Translations under genes and position numbers: made by a program
From: Serratia quinivorans
GTDB lineage: Bacteria > Pseudomonadota > Gammaproteobacteria > Enterobacterales > Enterobacteriaceae
Length of the DNA stretch: 64,000 nt
Reading direction: 5' to 3'
Assembly: GCA_900457075.1 (NCBI GenBank)
Contig: UGYN01000002.1
Location: 1,860,001 to 1,924,000 of the forward strand
Part shown: piece after piece, positions 52,987 through 64,000 of the stretch
Layout: every line of letters starts with the position of its first letter
How positions within the stretch are numbered: position 1 is the stretch's first letter
The notes under the pieces: generated by a model
Databases searched by the model: none
What the model saw: only the letters and a program-made list of their open reading frames with translations
What the model was told of the DNA's origin: nothing

Positions 52987-53259
52987 TTACTTAACTGCGT
53001 CTTTCAGTGCTTTACCAGAAACGAACGCAGGCACGTTAGCAGCTGCGATTTTGATTTCTTTACCAGTCTGCGGGTTGCGACCAGTGCGCTCGTTGCGGTG
53101 GTTTACCTTGAAAGTACCGAAACCAACCAATTGTACTGCATCACCTTCTTTCAGAGACTCAGTAATAGCAGCCAGGGTGGATTCCAGAGCCAGTTTAGCT
53201 TGTGCTTTGGAAAGGTCAGCCTTGTCCGCGATTACATCAATCAGTTGAGTCTTGTTCAT
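52987..53259 (-). CDS. hupA: DNA-binding protein HU-alpha
   Basis: A 90-residue nucleoid protein that bends DNA, active as a homodimer or as a heterodimer with HU-beta. [20 protein letters not shown] at the start and the beta-arm signature [21 protein letters not shown] are visible. Nearly identical to E. coli HupA, and in the same place between yjaG and yjaH. Confidence 0.98.
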   Translation of the reverse strand: MNKTQLIDVIADKADLSKAQAKLALESTLAAITESLKEGDAVQLVGFGTFKVNHRNERTGRNPQTGKEIKIAAANVPAFVSGKALKDAVK

Positions 53260-53447
53260 AAGTTATCCTTACAGTGTGTTTATCGTTTGCAAAGCATCGA
53301 GTGCGACGGATATGCCGATGTACAGCACTCCCTGCATACACGCACCGATAGCCACTTTTTTTCCGCCCCCCAAATGTAGACCAGACAGGGTGCGGATGTG
53401 AAGCCTTAAGGCACGACAAATGAGGCGTTAAATCACGTTTTCTTGCC

Positions 53448-54038
53448 TTATTGCGTTAATTTTATCCCGATATTACTAACCGCGGCCTCGCGGAGGTCAG
53501 AACGCAACCCTTTGATCAGTTCTAAATCGCGCTCTTCGCAGTCAGCCAACAGGCGGAAAATTTCCCATTGGATGTCCCATTCTTCCTCTACCGCAGGCAG
53601 AACCTTGAGCTCATCGTCGGTCATTTCTTTACCGGCCTGAGTCATTTCCAACATCGCCACGGTGCGAATAGACGTTTCGCTGATGGCGATGGCGTGCTCT
53701 AGCGTCTCCCCGCTGAGTCGCGAATGGATCAGTTCCCCTAATGCGATACAGGCGTCAATCGCCGGGTAAACGCCGTAAAGATCGTAATCTTCTGCCGCGG
53801 GTATCGCCTCTTCCAACTTCTCCAACTGGCTGTCAAAGTTGACCTTGGCGTCCTTGACCACCAGAGTTTCCCACACCAAATCCAGAATGCGGCGGTAAAT
53901 TGCCGGTTCGCCGAACTCGGTTTGCAGGCAGAACATCTGGTAATTCGGATACATACGCTCGCACAAACTGGCCATAAAGGTCAAATGTTGCCAGCTTTCA
54001 AGCTTTTCCAGACGTAAATGAATCGGGTTACGTAGCAT
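53448..54038 (-). CDS. yjaG: DUF416 family protein YjaG
   Basis: A 196-residue protein of unknown function, mostly helical. The start MLRNPIHLRLEKLESWQHLT and CERMYPNYQMF match E. coli YjaG. No signal peptide or membrane segment, so probably cytoplasmic. It lies between nfi and hupA on the same strand, a conserved order. Confidence 0.93.
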   Translation of the reverse strand: MLRNPIHLRLEKLESWQHLTFMASLCERMYPNYQMFCLQTEFGEPAIYRRILDLVWETLVVKDAKVNFDSQLEKLEEAIPAAEDYDLYGVYPAIDACIALGELIHSRLSGETLEHAIAISETSIRTVAMLEMTQAGKEMTDDELKVLPAVEEEWDIQWEIFRLLADCEERDLELIKGLRSDLREAAVSNIGIKLTQ

Positions 54039-54086
54039 TATTCACTCTCTTACGCGTTATCTGCGCCGCAGTGTACCCGAAATCGG

Positions 54087-54773
54087 TCATTGCGACACCT
54101 CTGGATGCTGCTGCAGCCAGCGCTGGAAGGCCGGGCGGCGCGAGGCGATGGCATCGGCCCAGCGTGTAGGCTCCGGCAAACGGTAGCCCGCCATGCAACG
54201 TTGCACCCACGCCAGTGCACTGTCGGCGCCAACGCGGTGGCCGGTGGAGATAAACAACGGATTACAGCGCGCCTTACTGCGCCATACCCAACCCAGTTGC
54301 TCGCCTTTGTCCTCCAGCGGTGCCAGCGCACCTGTAGCCTCGTCTAGCGGGGCGAACTTACCACACAGGCGCTTTTTGGCTACGCCGATGGTCGGCACGT
54401 TGACCAGCAGGCCAAAATGGCTGGCTACGCCCAGACGGCGCGGATGCGAAATGCCATGGCCGTCAACCAGCACCAGATCCGGCTTTTGATGCAGTTGCTC
54501 CCAGGCTGCGAGCAACGCTGGGTATTCACGGAACGATAAGAAACCGGGGATATAGGGCATGGTGGTGGCCACTCGTGCCACCTGGTATTCCACCAGCTCC
54601 AGCGACGGATAGCGCAGGATGGCGATAGCGGCGCGAGTCACCGCGCCCTCCTGCTCAAAGCCCACGTCGGCACCGGCGATAAAGGCCGGTGGAACGACCA
54701 GGAAATCATCCTGGCGAATGACTTCGGAGGCGCGCAGCCGTTGTTCTGCACGCAGGGCTTGAGTATCTATCAC
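54087..54773 (-). CDS. nfi: Endonuclease V (deoxyinosine 3' endonuclease)
   Basis: A repair nuclease cutting one base 3' to deoxyinosine, 228 residues from GTG 54773. That start has AAGGA six bases upstream; a TTG two codons earlier is too close to it. Motifs AGADVGFE (first catalytic Asp), the [19 protein letters not shown] block and GVAKKRL are intact. It starts 9 bp after the hemE stop. Confidence 0.95.
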   Translation of the reverse strand: MIDTQALRAEQRLRASEVIRQDDFLVVPPAFIAGADVGFEQEGAVTRAAIAILRYPSLELVEYQVARVATTMPYIPGFLSFREYPALLAAWEQLHQKPDLVLVDGHGISHPRRLGVASHFGLLVNVPTIGVAKKRLCGKFAPLDEATGALAPLEDKGEQLGWVWRSKARCNPLFISTGHRVGADSALAWVQRCMAGYRLPEPTRWADAIASRRPAFQRWLQQHPEVSQ

Positions 54774-54782
54774 ATGCAATCC

Positions 54783-55847
54783 TTAACGATGGTATTTCCC
54801 CGACTGCGCGTGGACTGCCTCAACAAAGGCACCGGCGTTCTCCGGCGGCACGTCCGGGTGAATACCGTGGCCCAGGTTGAACACATGCCCTTCGCCGTGG
54901 CCGAAACCGGCCAGAATGGTTTCCACTTCCTGGCCGATGCGCTCCGGTGACGCATACAGCATCGAAGGGTCCATGTTGCCCTGCAGTGCCACTTTGTCGC
55001 CCACGCGGCGGCGTGCATCGGCAATATCGGTCGTCCAGTCAAGACCCAGTGCGTCACAACCGGTTGCCGCCATCGCCTCCAGCCACTGGCCGCCACCTTT
55101 GGTGAACAGCGTGACCGGCACACGGCGGCCGTCGTTTTCACGCAGCAGGCCGTCAACAATCTTGTGCATGTAATGCAGTGAGAACTCGCGGTAGTCACGA
55201 CCGGTCAGCACGCCGCCCCAGGTATCGAACACCATCACCGACTGCGCGCCGGCTTTAATCTGGGCGTTAAGATACAAAATGACGCTGTCTGCCAGCTTAT
55301 CCAACAGCAGGTGCAACGTCGCCGGCTCGGCGTACATCATTTTTTTCAGTTTGGTGAAGGCCTTGCTGCTACCGCCTTCCACCATATAGGTCGCCAGCGT
55401 CCACGGACTGCCTGAGAAACCGATCAGCGGCACTTCGCCCTTCAGCTCGCGACGGATGGTACGAACTGCGTTCATCACATAACCCAGCTCCACTTCCGGG
55501 TCGAACGCCGGTAGCTTGTCGACATCGGCACGACTGGTGATAGGCGAGGAGAAACGCGGACCTTCACCGGTTTCGAAATACAGGCCCAGCCCCATGGCAT
55601 CGGGAATGGTGAGGATATCGGAGAACAGGATCGCCGCGTCCAGTGGGAAACGGCGCAGCGGCTGCAGCGTGACTTCACAAGCCAGCTCCGCGTTCTTGCA
55701 TAGCGACATGAAATCCCCGGCCTGGGCGCGGGTGGCCTTGTACTCCGGCAAATAACGACCGGCCTGACGCATCATCCATACAGGGGTCACATCCACCGGC
55801 TGACGCAGCAGTGCGCGCAGGTAGCGATCGTTCTTCAACTCATTCAT
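54783..55847 (-). CDS. hemE: Uroporphyrinogen decarboxylase
   Basis: A 354-residue haem-pathway enzyme turning uroporphyrinogen III into coproporphyrinogen III. The signatures [15 protein letters not shown] (about 21-35) and [17 protein letters not shown] (about 145-161) are present, as is the Asp in FSDILT. Same length as E. coli HemE. Operon nudC-hemE-nfi order as in E. coli. Confidence 0.97.
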   Translation of the reverse strand: MNELKNDRYLRALLRQPVDVTPVWMMRQAGRYLPEYKATRAQAGDFMSLCKNAELACEVTLQPLRRFPLDAAILFSDILTIPDAMGLGLYFETGEGPRFSSPITSRADVDKLPAFDPEVELGYVMNAVRTIRRELKGEVPLIGFSGSPWTLATYMVEGGSSKAFTKLKKMMYAEPATLHLLLDKLADSVILYLNAQIKAGAQSVMVFDTWGGVLTGRDYREFSLHYMHKIVDGLLRENDGRRVPVTLFTKGGGQWLEAMAATGCDALGLDWTTDIADARRRVGDKVALQGNMDPSMLYASPERIGQEVETILAGFGHGEGHVFNLGHGIHPDVPPENAGAFVEAVHAQSGKYHR

Positions 55848-55887
55848 TTATGGGGCTCCCTTATTCATCTGCCGGTATTGTAGCGAT

Positions 55888-56655
55888 TTATTGCTCACGG
55901 CATAAGGCTACGGTGTCCTCTATCAGGCGACGCGCTACCGTGCCGGGCGGCGGTAATAGCGGCAACCGATCGTAGCGGTACCAACCGGCGTTAAGCAGCT
56001 CTTTCGGATCGTGACGGATCTCGCCGCGGTGGTAATCGGCCATAAAGGCCATCATCAACGAGTGCGGGAACGGCCAGGGTTGTGAGGTGACATAACGCAG
56101 GTTTTTGATTTCAATATTACTTTCTTCCATCACCTCGCGTGCGGCCGCCTGCTCCAGCGTTTCGCCAACCTCGACAAAGCCGGCCAGTACGGTATGAATA
56201 CCGCCGCGATGGCGCACATGTTGTGCCAGCAGGATCTCATCGTCACGCCGAATGGCAACGATCACGCAGGGGGCGATCTGCGGGTAGTAGCGCTCCCGGC
56301 AGTGGCCGCACAGGCAGGCACTTTCAGTGCGGCTGAGATGCATTTCATGGCCGCAGTAACCGCAGTAGCGATGGGAACGGTAAAACTCGGCCAGTTGTAC
56401 GCCCCGTCCGGCAAGCTGGAACAGCCCGCGATCCAGTTCTAACAGTTGGCGTACCGATCCCATCTCCTGCGGCATTGCGTGGCGCACCAGCCAGACCGGC
56501 AATCCTTCCCATTCGCCAATAACACGAGCCATTCTCCCCAGCAGGGAAAATGACGCGGCCAAACCGCACGGCAATTCACCGTTCGGTAACCAAAGTTTGC
56601 TTTCATGGCTGACGATCCACCAGCCATTTTCATTACCCGTTAATGCAAGTTCCAT
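55888..56655 (-). CDS. nudC: NAD-capped RNA hydrolase / NADH pyrophosphatase NudC
   Basis: A 255-residue Nudix enzyme that removes the NAD cap from RNA. The zinc ribbon has CGYCG and CGHC pairs (around residues 98-116), followed by the Nudix box [20 protein letters not shown] and the NudC-specific [11 protein letters not shown]. The start is uncertain: ATG 56655 gives E. coli-like length but has a poor ribosome site, and GTG codons at 56682 and 56688 are alternatives. Divergent from rsd. Confidence 0.93.
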   Translation of the reverse strand: MELALTGNENGWWIVSHESKLWLPNGELPCGLAASFSLLGRMARVIGEWEGLPVWLVRHAMPQEMGSVRQLLELDRGLFQLAGRGVQLAEFYRSHRYCGYCGHEMHLSRTESACLCGHCRERYYPQIAPCVIVAIRRDDEILLAQHVRHRGGIHTVLAGFVEVGETLEQAAAREVMEESNIEIKNLRYVTSQPWPFPHSLMMAFMADYHRGEIRHDPKELLNAGWYRYDRLPLLPPPGTVARRLIEDTVALCREQ

Positions 56656-56754
56656 ATCGTTGTTGCACAACCTCAGCTTCACTGGCACTCTACAAATCGG
56701 CCTTGTTACATTTTAATAACTTACTGTTACGTTTTATTACTTACGGAGTCAAAC

Positions 56755-57258
56755 ATGCTCAACCGTTTGGAAAGCCTGACTCAGCGCGTTGGTGGTAGTA
56801 ATGAATTAGTAGATCAATGGCTTCAGGCACGCAAGCAGTTGCTGGTCGCCTATTGTGCCCTGGTGGGCATTAAACCTAACAAAGAAAAGCATACGCCGCT
56901 GAATGAAAAAGCGCTGGAGAACTTTTGCCATAATCTGGTGGATTATCTCTCCGCCGGCCATTTTCATATCTATGACAGAATAATCAAGCAAGTGGAAGGC
57001 GCATCCAGTCCGAAAATGTCTCTGGCGGTCAACATCTATCCCAAGCTGTGGGCCAATACCGAGCAGATCATGGCTTTCCACGATCGCTATACCGAAGTGG
57101 ATATCGATCAGGACCTGTGTCTGGAATTACATCAGGCGTTGTCCGATATCGGTGAAACGCTGGCGGCTCGTTTTACCCTTGAAGACAGGCTGATCCAACT
57201 GGCGGCTGAAACCTGGCAGCAGGCTGAGCCGGACAAAACGCTGGATCCAGCCGGCTAA
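56755..57258 (+). CDS. rsd: Anti-sigma-70 factor Rsd
   Basis: A 167-residue four-helix-bundle protein that binds sigma-70 in stationary phase and also stimulates SpoT in E. coli. [20 protein letters not shown] at the start and [11 protein letters not shown] match E. coli Rsd throughout. It stands between nudC and the thi operon on the plus strand. Confidence 0.95.
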   Translation: MLNRLESLTQRVGGSNELVDQWLQARKQLLVAYCALVGIKPNKEKHTPLNEKALENFCHNLVDYLSAGHFHIYDRIIKQVEGASSPKMSLAVNIYPKLWANTEQIMAFHDRYTEVDIDQDLCLELHQALSDIGETLAARFTLEDRLIQLAAETWQQAEPDKTLDPAG

Positions 57259-57287
57259 AATTTTGTAGTCTTTTTTATTATCCCTCC

Positions 57288-57293
57288 TATACT
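57288..57293 (+). promoter_or_regulatory. Candidate -10 of the thi operon, inside a small palindrome
   Basis: TATACT flanked by CCCTCC and GGAGGG. The palindrome could also serve as the end of rsd. The -35 is weak (TTGTAG at 19 bp). Its position just before the TPP riboswitch fits a thi promoter. Confidence 0.4.
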
Positions 57294-57302
57294 GGAGGGC
57301 AT

Positions 57303-57410
57303 CTTGTCGGAGTGCCTAGCGCCTGATTTGTTCATCAAATTGGCCAGGCTGAGACCGTTAATTCGGGATCCGCGGAACCTGATCGGGTTAATACCCGCGA
57401 AGGGAACAAG
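57303..57410 (+). promoter_or_regulatory. TPP riboswitch (THI element) of thiCEFSGH
   Basis: The two ends, CTTGT and ACAAG, pair as P1. The core carries the conserved GGCTGAGACCGTTAATTCGG and GGAACCTGATC-GGTTAATACC-GCGAAGGGA blocks that bind thiamine pyrophosphate. P3 carries an extra short hairpin (GATTTG-TTCA-TCAAATT). It lies 127 bp before thiC; repression of translation and transcription by TPP is known for the E. coli counterpart. Confidence 0.97.
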
Positions 57411-57537
57411 AGTAATCTATCGCCACAGGCAGGTGACCCCGATTTGGGATAATCCCGCTTTGCCGGCCAGCATCATTACTCCCTCCGAGCTCCAGACAAG
57501 CAACTTTCCCAACCCAACACACTGGTAGGAACTTGCT

Positions 57538-60113
<2,576 letters not shown>

Positions 60114-60117
60114 TGCC

Positions 60118-60868
60118 ATGTTGAGCGATCAAGAGTTCCTGCGCTACAGCCGCCAGTTGCTGCTGGAAGACATCGGGCCCGCAGGCCAGGAGAAACTAAA
60201 ACAGTCGACGGCACTGATCGTCGGGTTGGGGGGGTTAGGCTCCCCCGCCTCGCTTTATCTGGCCGCCGCCGGTGTCGGCACCCTGCTGTTGGCCGATGAC
60301 GATAGGCTGCACGTCACCAATTTGCAGCGTCAGATCCTCTATCGCAGCAGCGACGTTTCCCAAAGCAAAGCCGCTCTGGCAAAGCACCAGCTACAGGCGC
60401 TGAACCCGATGGTCGAATCCATTGCGCTGGAACAGCGTCTGCAGGGGGAAGTGTTACAGCGCGCCGTACAACGCGCCGATTTAATTTTGGACTGTAGCGA
60501 TAACATGGAAACCCGCCATGCGGTGAACGCCGCCTGCATCCAGGCCGGTAAACCGCTGATCAGCGGCAGTGCGGTGGGTTTCAGCGGTCAGCTGCTGGTG
60601 ATAGAACCTCCCTATGCCCACGGCTGCTATGCCTGCCTGTATCCGGAACAAACTGAACCCCAACGCAACTGCCGTACCGCTGGCGTACTCGGCCCCGGTG
60701 GTCGGCGTCATTGGCACGCTGCAAGCGCTGGAAGCGATAAAAATGCTGGCGGGCCTGCCTTCCGCCATCAGCGGCAAACTGCGGCTGTTCGACGGTAAAC
60801 AACAGAGCTGGAGCACCTTGCAACTCAGTCAGGCCAGCACCTGTCCGGCGTGCGGAGGGACAGCATGA
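60118..60868 (+). CDS. thiF: Sulfur carrier protein adenylyltransferase ThiF (apparent frameshift)
   Basis: E1-like enzyme that adenylates the ThiS C-terminus. The first frame holds the nucleotide-binding GLGGLGSPASLYLAAAGVG and runs to NCRTAGVLG; the second continues PVVGVIGTLQALEAIKMLAG to CPACGG. The break is at 60693-60696, where four C stand and three would join the frames. Zinc ligands CYAC and CPAC fall on opposite sides of the break. Restored length about 249. Overlaps thiS by 4 bp. Confidence 0.92.
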
Positions 60869-61065
60869 AAATTCGGCTTAATGACCAGCCGTTGGAGCTG
60901 GCACAACCGCTGAGCGTCAGCGCCCTGCTCGAGCAACTGGAACGCCAGCAGCCGGGCACGGCACTGGCTATCAACCAAATCATCATCCCGCGCACTGACT
61001 GGGCTAATCACCTGGTGCAAGACGGCGATGACATTCTGCTGTTTCAAGCGATCGCCGGAGGCTGA
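60865..61065 (+). CDS. thiS: Sulfur carrier protein ThiS
   Basis: A 66-residue ubiquitin-like protein that carries sulfur as a C-terminal thiocarboxylate for thiazole synthesis. It ends in the essential Gly-Gly (FQAIAGG). ATG 60865 overlaps the thiF stop; earlier in-frame codons have no homology. Confidence 0.95.
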   Translation: MKIRLNDQPLELAQPLSVSALLEQLERQQPGTALAINQIIIPRTDWANHLVQDGDDILLFQAIAGG

Positions 61066-61066
61066 C

Positions 61067-61846
61067 ATGCTACAAATCGCCGATACCACTTTTACCTCAC
61101 GCCTGTTTACCGGCACCGGTAAATTCGCCACCCCAACGCTGATGCTGGAGGCATTACAGGCCTCCGGCTCGCAGCTGGTCACCATGGCAATGAAGCGTGT
61201 TGACCTGCGCGGCGGTAATGACGCCATTCTGGCGCCGCTGCAACAACTGGGCGTACGCCTGTTGCCGAATACTTCCGGCGCCAAGACCGCGGCAGAAGCG
61301 GTGTTCGCCGCCCGGTTGGCTCGTGAGGCGCTTGGCACCCACTGGGTGAAACTGGAAATCCATCCCGATGTGAAATACCTGCTGTCGGACCCGATCGAAA
61401 CCCTAAAGGCGGCAGAAATATTGGTGAAAGAAGGTTTTGTGGTGCTGCCTTACTGCGGTGCCGATCCGGTGTTGTGTAAACGCCTGGAGGAAGCGGGCTG
61501 TGCCGCGGTCATGCCGCTGGGCGCGCCTATTGGTTCCAACCGTGGGCTGCGCACCCGCGACTTCCTGGAGATCATTATCGAGCAGGCCAGGGTGCCGGTG
61601 GTGGTCGACGCCGGCATCGGTGCGCCAAGCCATGCGCTGGAAGCCATGGAACTGGGTGCCGATGCCGTGTTGGTGAATACTGCAATCGCCGTGGCGCGCG
61701 ACCCGGTGCAGATGGCTCGGGCTTTTCGCCTGGCACTTGAGGCCGGCGAACTGGCACGTCAGGCGGGATTGGGCAGCAGTCAGCGTAATGCGGTTGCCTC
61801 CAGCCCGTTGACCGCTTTTCTCAGCCAGACAGGGGAGACATTGTGA
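61067..61846 (+). CDS. thiG: Thiazole synthase ThiG
   Basis: A 259-residue TIM barrel that condenses deoxyxylulose phosphate, dehydroglycine and ThiS thiocarboxylate. The substrate lysine lies in [29 protein letters not shown] is the phosphate-site signature. ATG one base after the thiS stop. Confidence 0.96.
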   Translation: MLQIADTTFTSRLFTGTGKFATPTLMLEALQASGSQLVTMAMKRVDLRGGNDAILAPLQQLGVRLLPNTSGAKTAAEAVFAARLAREALGTHWVKLEIHPDVKYLLSDPIETLKAAEILVKEGFVVLPYCGADPVLCKRLEEAGCAAVMPLGAPIGSNRGLRTRDFLEIIIEQARVPVVVDAGIGAPSHALEAMELGADAVLVNTAIAVARDPVQMARAFRLALEAGELARQAGLGSSQRNAVASSPLTAFLSQTGETL

Positions 61847-62979
61847 TGGCTGATGATTTCAGTAGCCGCTGGCAACAGTTGGATTGGGACGATATCTCGC
61901 TGCGTATTAACAGTAAAACGGCGCGTGATGTCGAGCATGCGCTGAATGCGGAAAAACTGTCGCGAGAAGACTTTATGGCACTGATTTCCCCTGCCGCCGC
62001 GTCCTACCTGGAGCCACTGGCGCAGCGTGCGCAGCAGATGACGCGTCAACGTTTTGGCAACGTGGTTAGCTTCTACGTGCCGCTGTACCTGTCCAATCTG
62101 TGCGCCAACGACTGCACCTACTGCGGCTTTTCGATGAGCAACCGCATCAAGCGTAAAACCCTGGATGCCGCCGAGATCGAACGCGAGTGTCTGGCGATTA
62201 AGGCGTTGGACTTTGAGCATTTGCTGTTGGTCACCGGGGAACACCAGACCAAGGTCGGCATGGACTATTTCCGCCAACACGTTCCCGCGATCCGCCGCCA
62301 TTTCAGCTCGCTGATGATGGAAGTACAACCGCTGGAGCAGCAAGAGTACGCCGAATTAAAGGCTCTGGGGTTGGATGGCGTGCTGGTGTATCAGGAAACC
62401 TATCATCCCGCGACCTACCTGCAGCATCATCTGCGCGGCCAGAAACAGGACTTTCACTGGCGGTTGGCCACACCGGATCGCCTGGGCCGCGCCGGGATCG
62501 ACAAGATCGGCCTCGGGGCCCTGATCGGGCTTTCCAACAGTTGGCGTACCGACTGCTATATGCTGGCTGAACACCTGTTCTACCTGCAACAGACTTACTG
62601 GCAGAGCCGCTACTCGATCTCGTTCCCGCGCCTGCGCCCTTGTGCCGGAGGTATCGAACCGGCGTCGATCATGAGTGAACCGCAATTGGTGCAGCTAATC
62701 TGTGCCTTCCGGCTGTTCGCCCCCGACGTGGAGCTGTCTTTGTCGACGCGTGAGTCGCCGTTTTTCCGCGATCATATGATCCCGGTGGCGATCAACAGCG
62801 TCAGCGCCGGCTCCAAAACCCAGCCTGGCGGCTATGCCGACGATGTGCCGCCGGAGCTGGAACAGTTTGAACCGCACGATGGCCGTACCCCACAGCAGGT
62901 GGCACAAGCCATCAGCGACGCTGGTTTACAGCCGGTGTGGAAAGACTGGGACGGCTACCTGGGGCGCAGCCCGCAGTAA
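61846..62979 (+). CDS. thiH: 2-iminoacetate synthase ThiH
   Basis: Radical-SAM tyrosine lyase producing dehydroglycine for ThiG and p-cresol. The cluster motif CANDCTYCGF is at about residues 85-94. SFPRLRPCAGGIEPAS and SLSTRES are family hallmarks. Start ATG 61846 (377 residues) or GTG 61843; both lie over the thiG stop with GGGGAG upstream. Last gene of the operon. Confidence 0.95.
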   Translation: MADDFSSRWQQLDWDDISLRINSKTARDVEHALNAEKLSREDFMALISPAAASYLEPLAQRAQQMTRQRFGNVVSFYVPLYLSNLCANDCTYCGFSMSNRIKRKTLDAAEIERECLAIKALDFEHLLLVTGEHQTKVGMDYFRQHVPAIRRHFSSLMMEVQPLEQQEYAELKALGLDGVLVYQETYHPATYLQHHLRGQKQDFHWRLATPDRLGRAGIDKIGLGALIGLSNSWRTDCYMLAEHLFYLQQTYWQSRYSISFPRLRPCAGGIEPASIMSEPQLVQLICAFRLFAPDVELSLSTRESPFFRDHMIPVAINSVSAGSKTQPGGYADDVPPELEQFEPHDGRTPQQVAQAISDAGLQPVWKDWDGYLGRSPQ

Positions 62980-63044
62980 TCTGCAAGCCTTGCAACGCCG
63001 TTGAAAAAACGAGGGAAGCGTTGCGCAGAAGCTATCGACACCGC

Positions 63045-63230
63045 TAGCGGGGCAAATCAGCCCCGCTATAGTGGCGATGCTGGTTGCCAAACCCGGTGCC
63101 AGCCGGAGCCGTCACCTACCAGACGGTTTCGCCTTACCCTCTCCCGGATCACGTCGGATTACCCTCCCGCGTGACTCCGGGACCTCAGAATGTTGATGCC
63201 CCCTGTAACTCCTCACCCGGCCCGGTTCGC
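63045..63230 (+). ncRNA. Structured thiH 3' region, possible SroH-like RNA
   Basis: A G+C-rich non-coding stretch between thiH and rpoC. It opens with the hairpin TAGCGGGGC-AAATCA-GCCCCGCTA and goes on to two imperfect direct repeats around TTACCCTCTCCCGG and TTACCCTCCCGCG, each near a GATCACG/GTGACTC word. In E. coli the small RNA SroH lies next to thiH on the rpoC side. The position fits, but I cannot verify sequence similarity. Confidence 0.3.
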
Positions 63231-63234
63231 AGGC

Positions 63235-63264
63235 AAAAAAAAACCGCCCCCGAAGGAGCGGTTT
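63235..63264 (-). terminator. Terminator of the rpoBC operon
   Basis: Minus strand AAACCGC-(TCCTTCGGGG)-GCGGTTT followed by a run of T, about 48 bp after the rpoC stop. Confidence 0.92.
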
Positions 63265-63311
63265 ATCTGGTCAGGGCCCGGCAATGCCGAACCCCAAGGC
63301 GCATTCAACGA

Positions 63312-64000
63312 TTAATCGTTGTTGCCGCCACCCAGGTTGCCTGCATTGAGAAGTTCAGCCAGGTTAGCCGTTGCTTCTTCCGCGCTCACCTGCGGAACAA
63401 CTGGCGTTTCACCCTGTGCTTTACGGCGCATGCGGTCCTGATGATAAGCGTAACCGGTACCGGCTGGGATCAGACGGCCCACGATGACGTTCTCTTTCAG
63501 GCCACGCAGTTCATCACGCTTACCGGCAACAGCCGCTTCGGTCAGAACGCGCGTCGTTTCCTGGAACGATGCTGCGGAGATGAAGGACTCGGTCGCCAAG
63601 GAAGCCTTGGTGATACCCAGCAGATCGCGTGAGAAGGTTGCCTCGATTTTGCCTTCAGCAGCAAGCTGACGGTTGGCAATCTTAACGCGAGACACTTCAG
63701 CCTGCTCGCCTTCCAGGAACTCGGTGCCACCAGCGCTAACGATGGTGCCTTTACGCAGCATCTGACGAACGATAACTTCAATGTGTTTATCGTTAATCTT
63801 AACGCCTTGCAGACGGTAAACTTCCTGCACTTCGTTGGTGATGTAGCGAGTAACCGCATGCACACCACGCAGACGCAGAATGTCGTGTGGAGATTCTGGG
63901 CCGTCAGAAACAACGTCACCACGTTCCACAACTTCACCTTCGAACACGTTGAGCTGACGCCATTTTGGAATCATCTCTTCGTACGCATCGCTGCCGTCCA
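63312..64000 (-). CDS. rpoC: RNA polymerase beta' subunit (C-terminal part, cut by window edge)
   Basis: The last ~229 residues of RpoC, entering from the right edge. Visible are [30 protein letters not shown], then [17 protein letters not shown] and [26 protein letters not shown] segments of the jaw/clamp end, and the tail [14 protein letters not shown]. The end matches E. coli RpoC, with the usual variable tail. Convergent to the thi operon as in E. coli. Confidence 0.98.
   Translation of the reverse strand, partial: DGSDAYEEMIPKWRQLNVFEGEVVERGDVVSDGPESPHDILRLRGVHAVTRYITNEVQEVYRLQGVKINDKHIEVIVRQMLRKGTIVSAGGTEFLEGEQAEVSRVKIANRQLAAEGKIEATFSRDLLGITKASLATESFISAASFQETTRVLTEAAVAGKRDELRGLKENVIVGRLIPAGTGYAYHQDRMRRKAQGETPVVPQVSAEEATANLAELLNAGNLGGGNND

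Noticed and set aside
57304..57528. 74-codon open frame over the thiC leader
   Set aside because: It overlaps the TPP riboswitch, has no homology and uses no proper ribosome site.

Overview
The window reads as chromosomal DNA of a gamma-proteobacterium of the order Enterobacterales, most likely a Serratia or a close relative. The basis is remembered similarity of nearly every protein to its E. coli counterpart, together with the gene order (mutL-amiB-tsaE-nnr / queG / tRNA-Gly x3 / orn / rsgA-psd-mscM / epmA / frdABCD / gdx-ecnB-ecnA-efp / epmB / groSL / fxsA / aspA-dcuA / cutA-dsbD). The genus is inferred. Both ends cut a gene: mutL on the left (first 119 codons present) and rpoC on the right (last ~229 codons present).

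Layout. 1-5.3 kb: a leftward operon nnr-tsaE-amiB-mutL (metabolite repair, tRNA modification, septal amidase, mismatch repair), with queG diverging from an overlapping start codon. 5.6-6.0 kb: three identical tRNA-Gly(GCC) genes under one stringent-type promoter. 6.2-12.3 kb: orn, then rsgA, psd and mscM. 12.3-12.5 kb: a 129-bp imperfect palindromic repeat element. 12.5-19.8 kb: fumarate reductase under an FNR-type site, and the EF-P system (epmA, efp, epmB) interleaved with a guanidinium exporter under a guanidine-II riboswitch and two tiny entericidin lipoprotein genes. 19.9-29.1 kb: a small lipoprotein gene, groSL with a sigma-32 promoter, fxsA, the aspartate/C4-dicarboxylate pair aspA-dcuA, cutA-dsbD and a TetR-type regulator. 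29.2-37.3 kb: tRNA-Phe, a TauE/SafE transporter, an ActS-like amidase activator, gltP, and the acetate operon acs-yjcH-actP behind a long A+T-rich control region.

37.3-43.2 kb holds the most unusual item: one 1967-residue protein with three LamG domains, a cohesin/dockerin-like region, an apparently intact alkaline-phosphatase-superfamily phosphodiesterase domain, an Ig-like domain, an F5/8C domain and a C-terminal glucoamylase-like (PF10091/GH144-type) domain. It has no visible signal peptide, and a perfect inverted repeat lies upstream. I infer an enzyme for substituted glucans, possibly osmoregulated periplasmic glucans. 43.5-49.0 kb: a complete leftward rRNA operon (16S, tRNA-Ile, tRNA-Ala, 23S, 5S) with tandem P1/P2 promoters and boxA. 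49.1-57.3 kb: purHD with a PurR box, a DUF1481 lipoprotein, hupA, yjaG, nfi, hemE, nudC, rsd. 57.3-63.0 kb: the thiamine operon thiCEFSGH behind a TPP riboswitch, then rpoC convergent to it.

Five otherwise normal genes (dcuA, cutA, acs, thiC, thiF) each carry a single-base gain or loss in a G or C run. The pattern looks like homopolymer sequencing error rather than true gene decay, and those products are described here as if the frame were restored.
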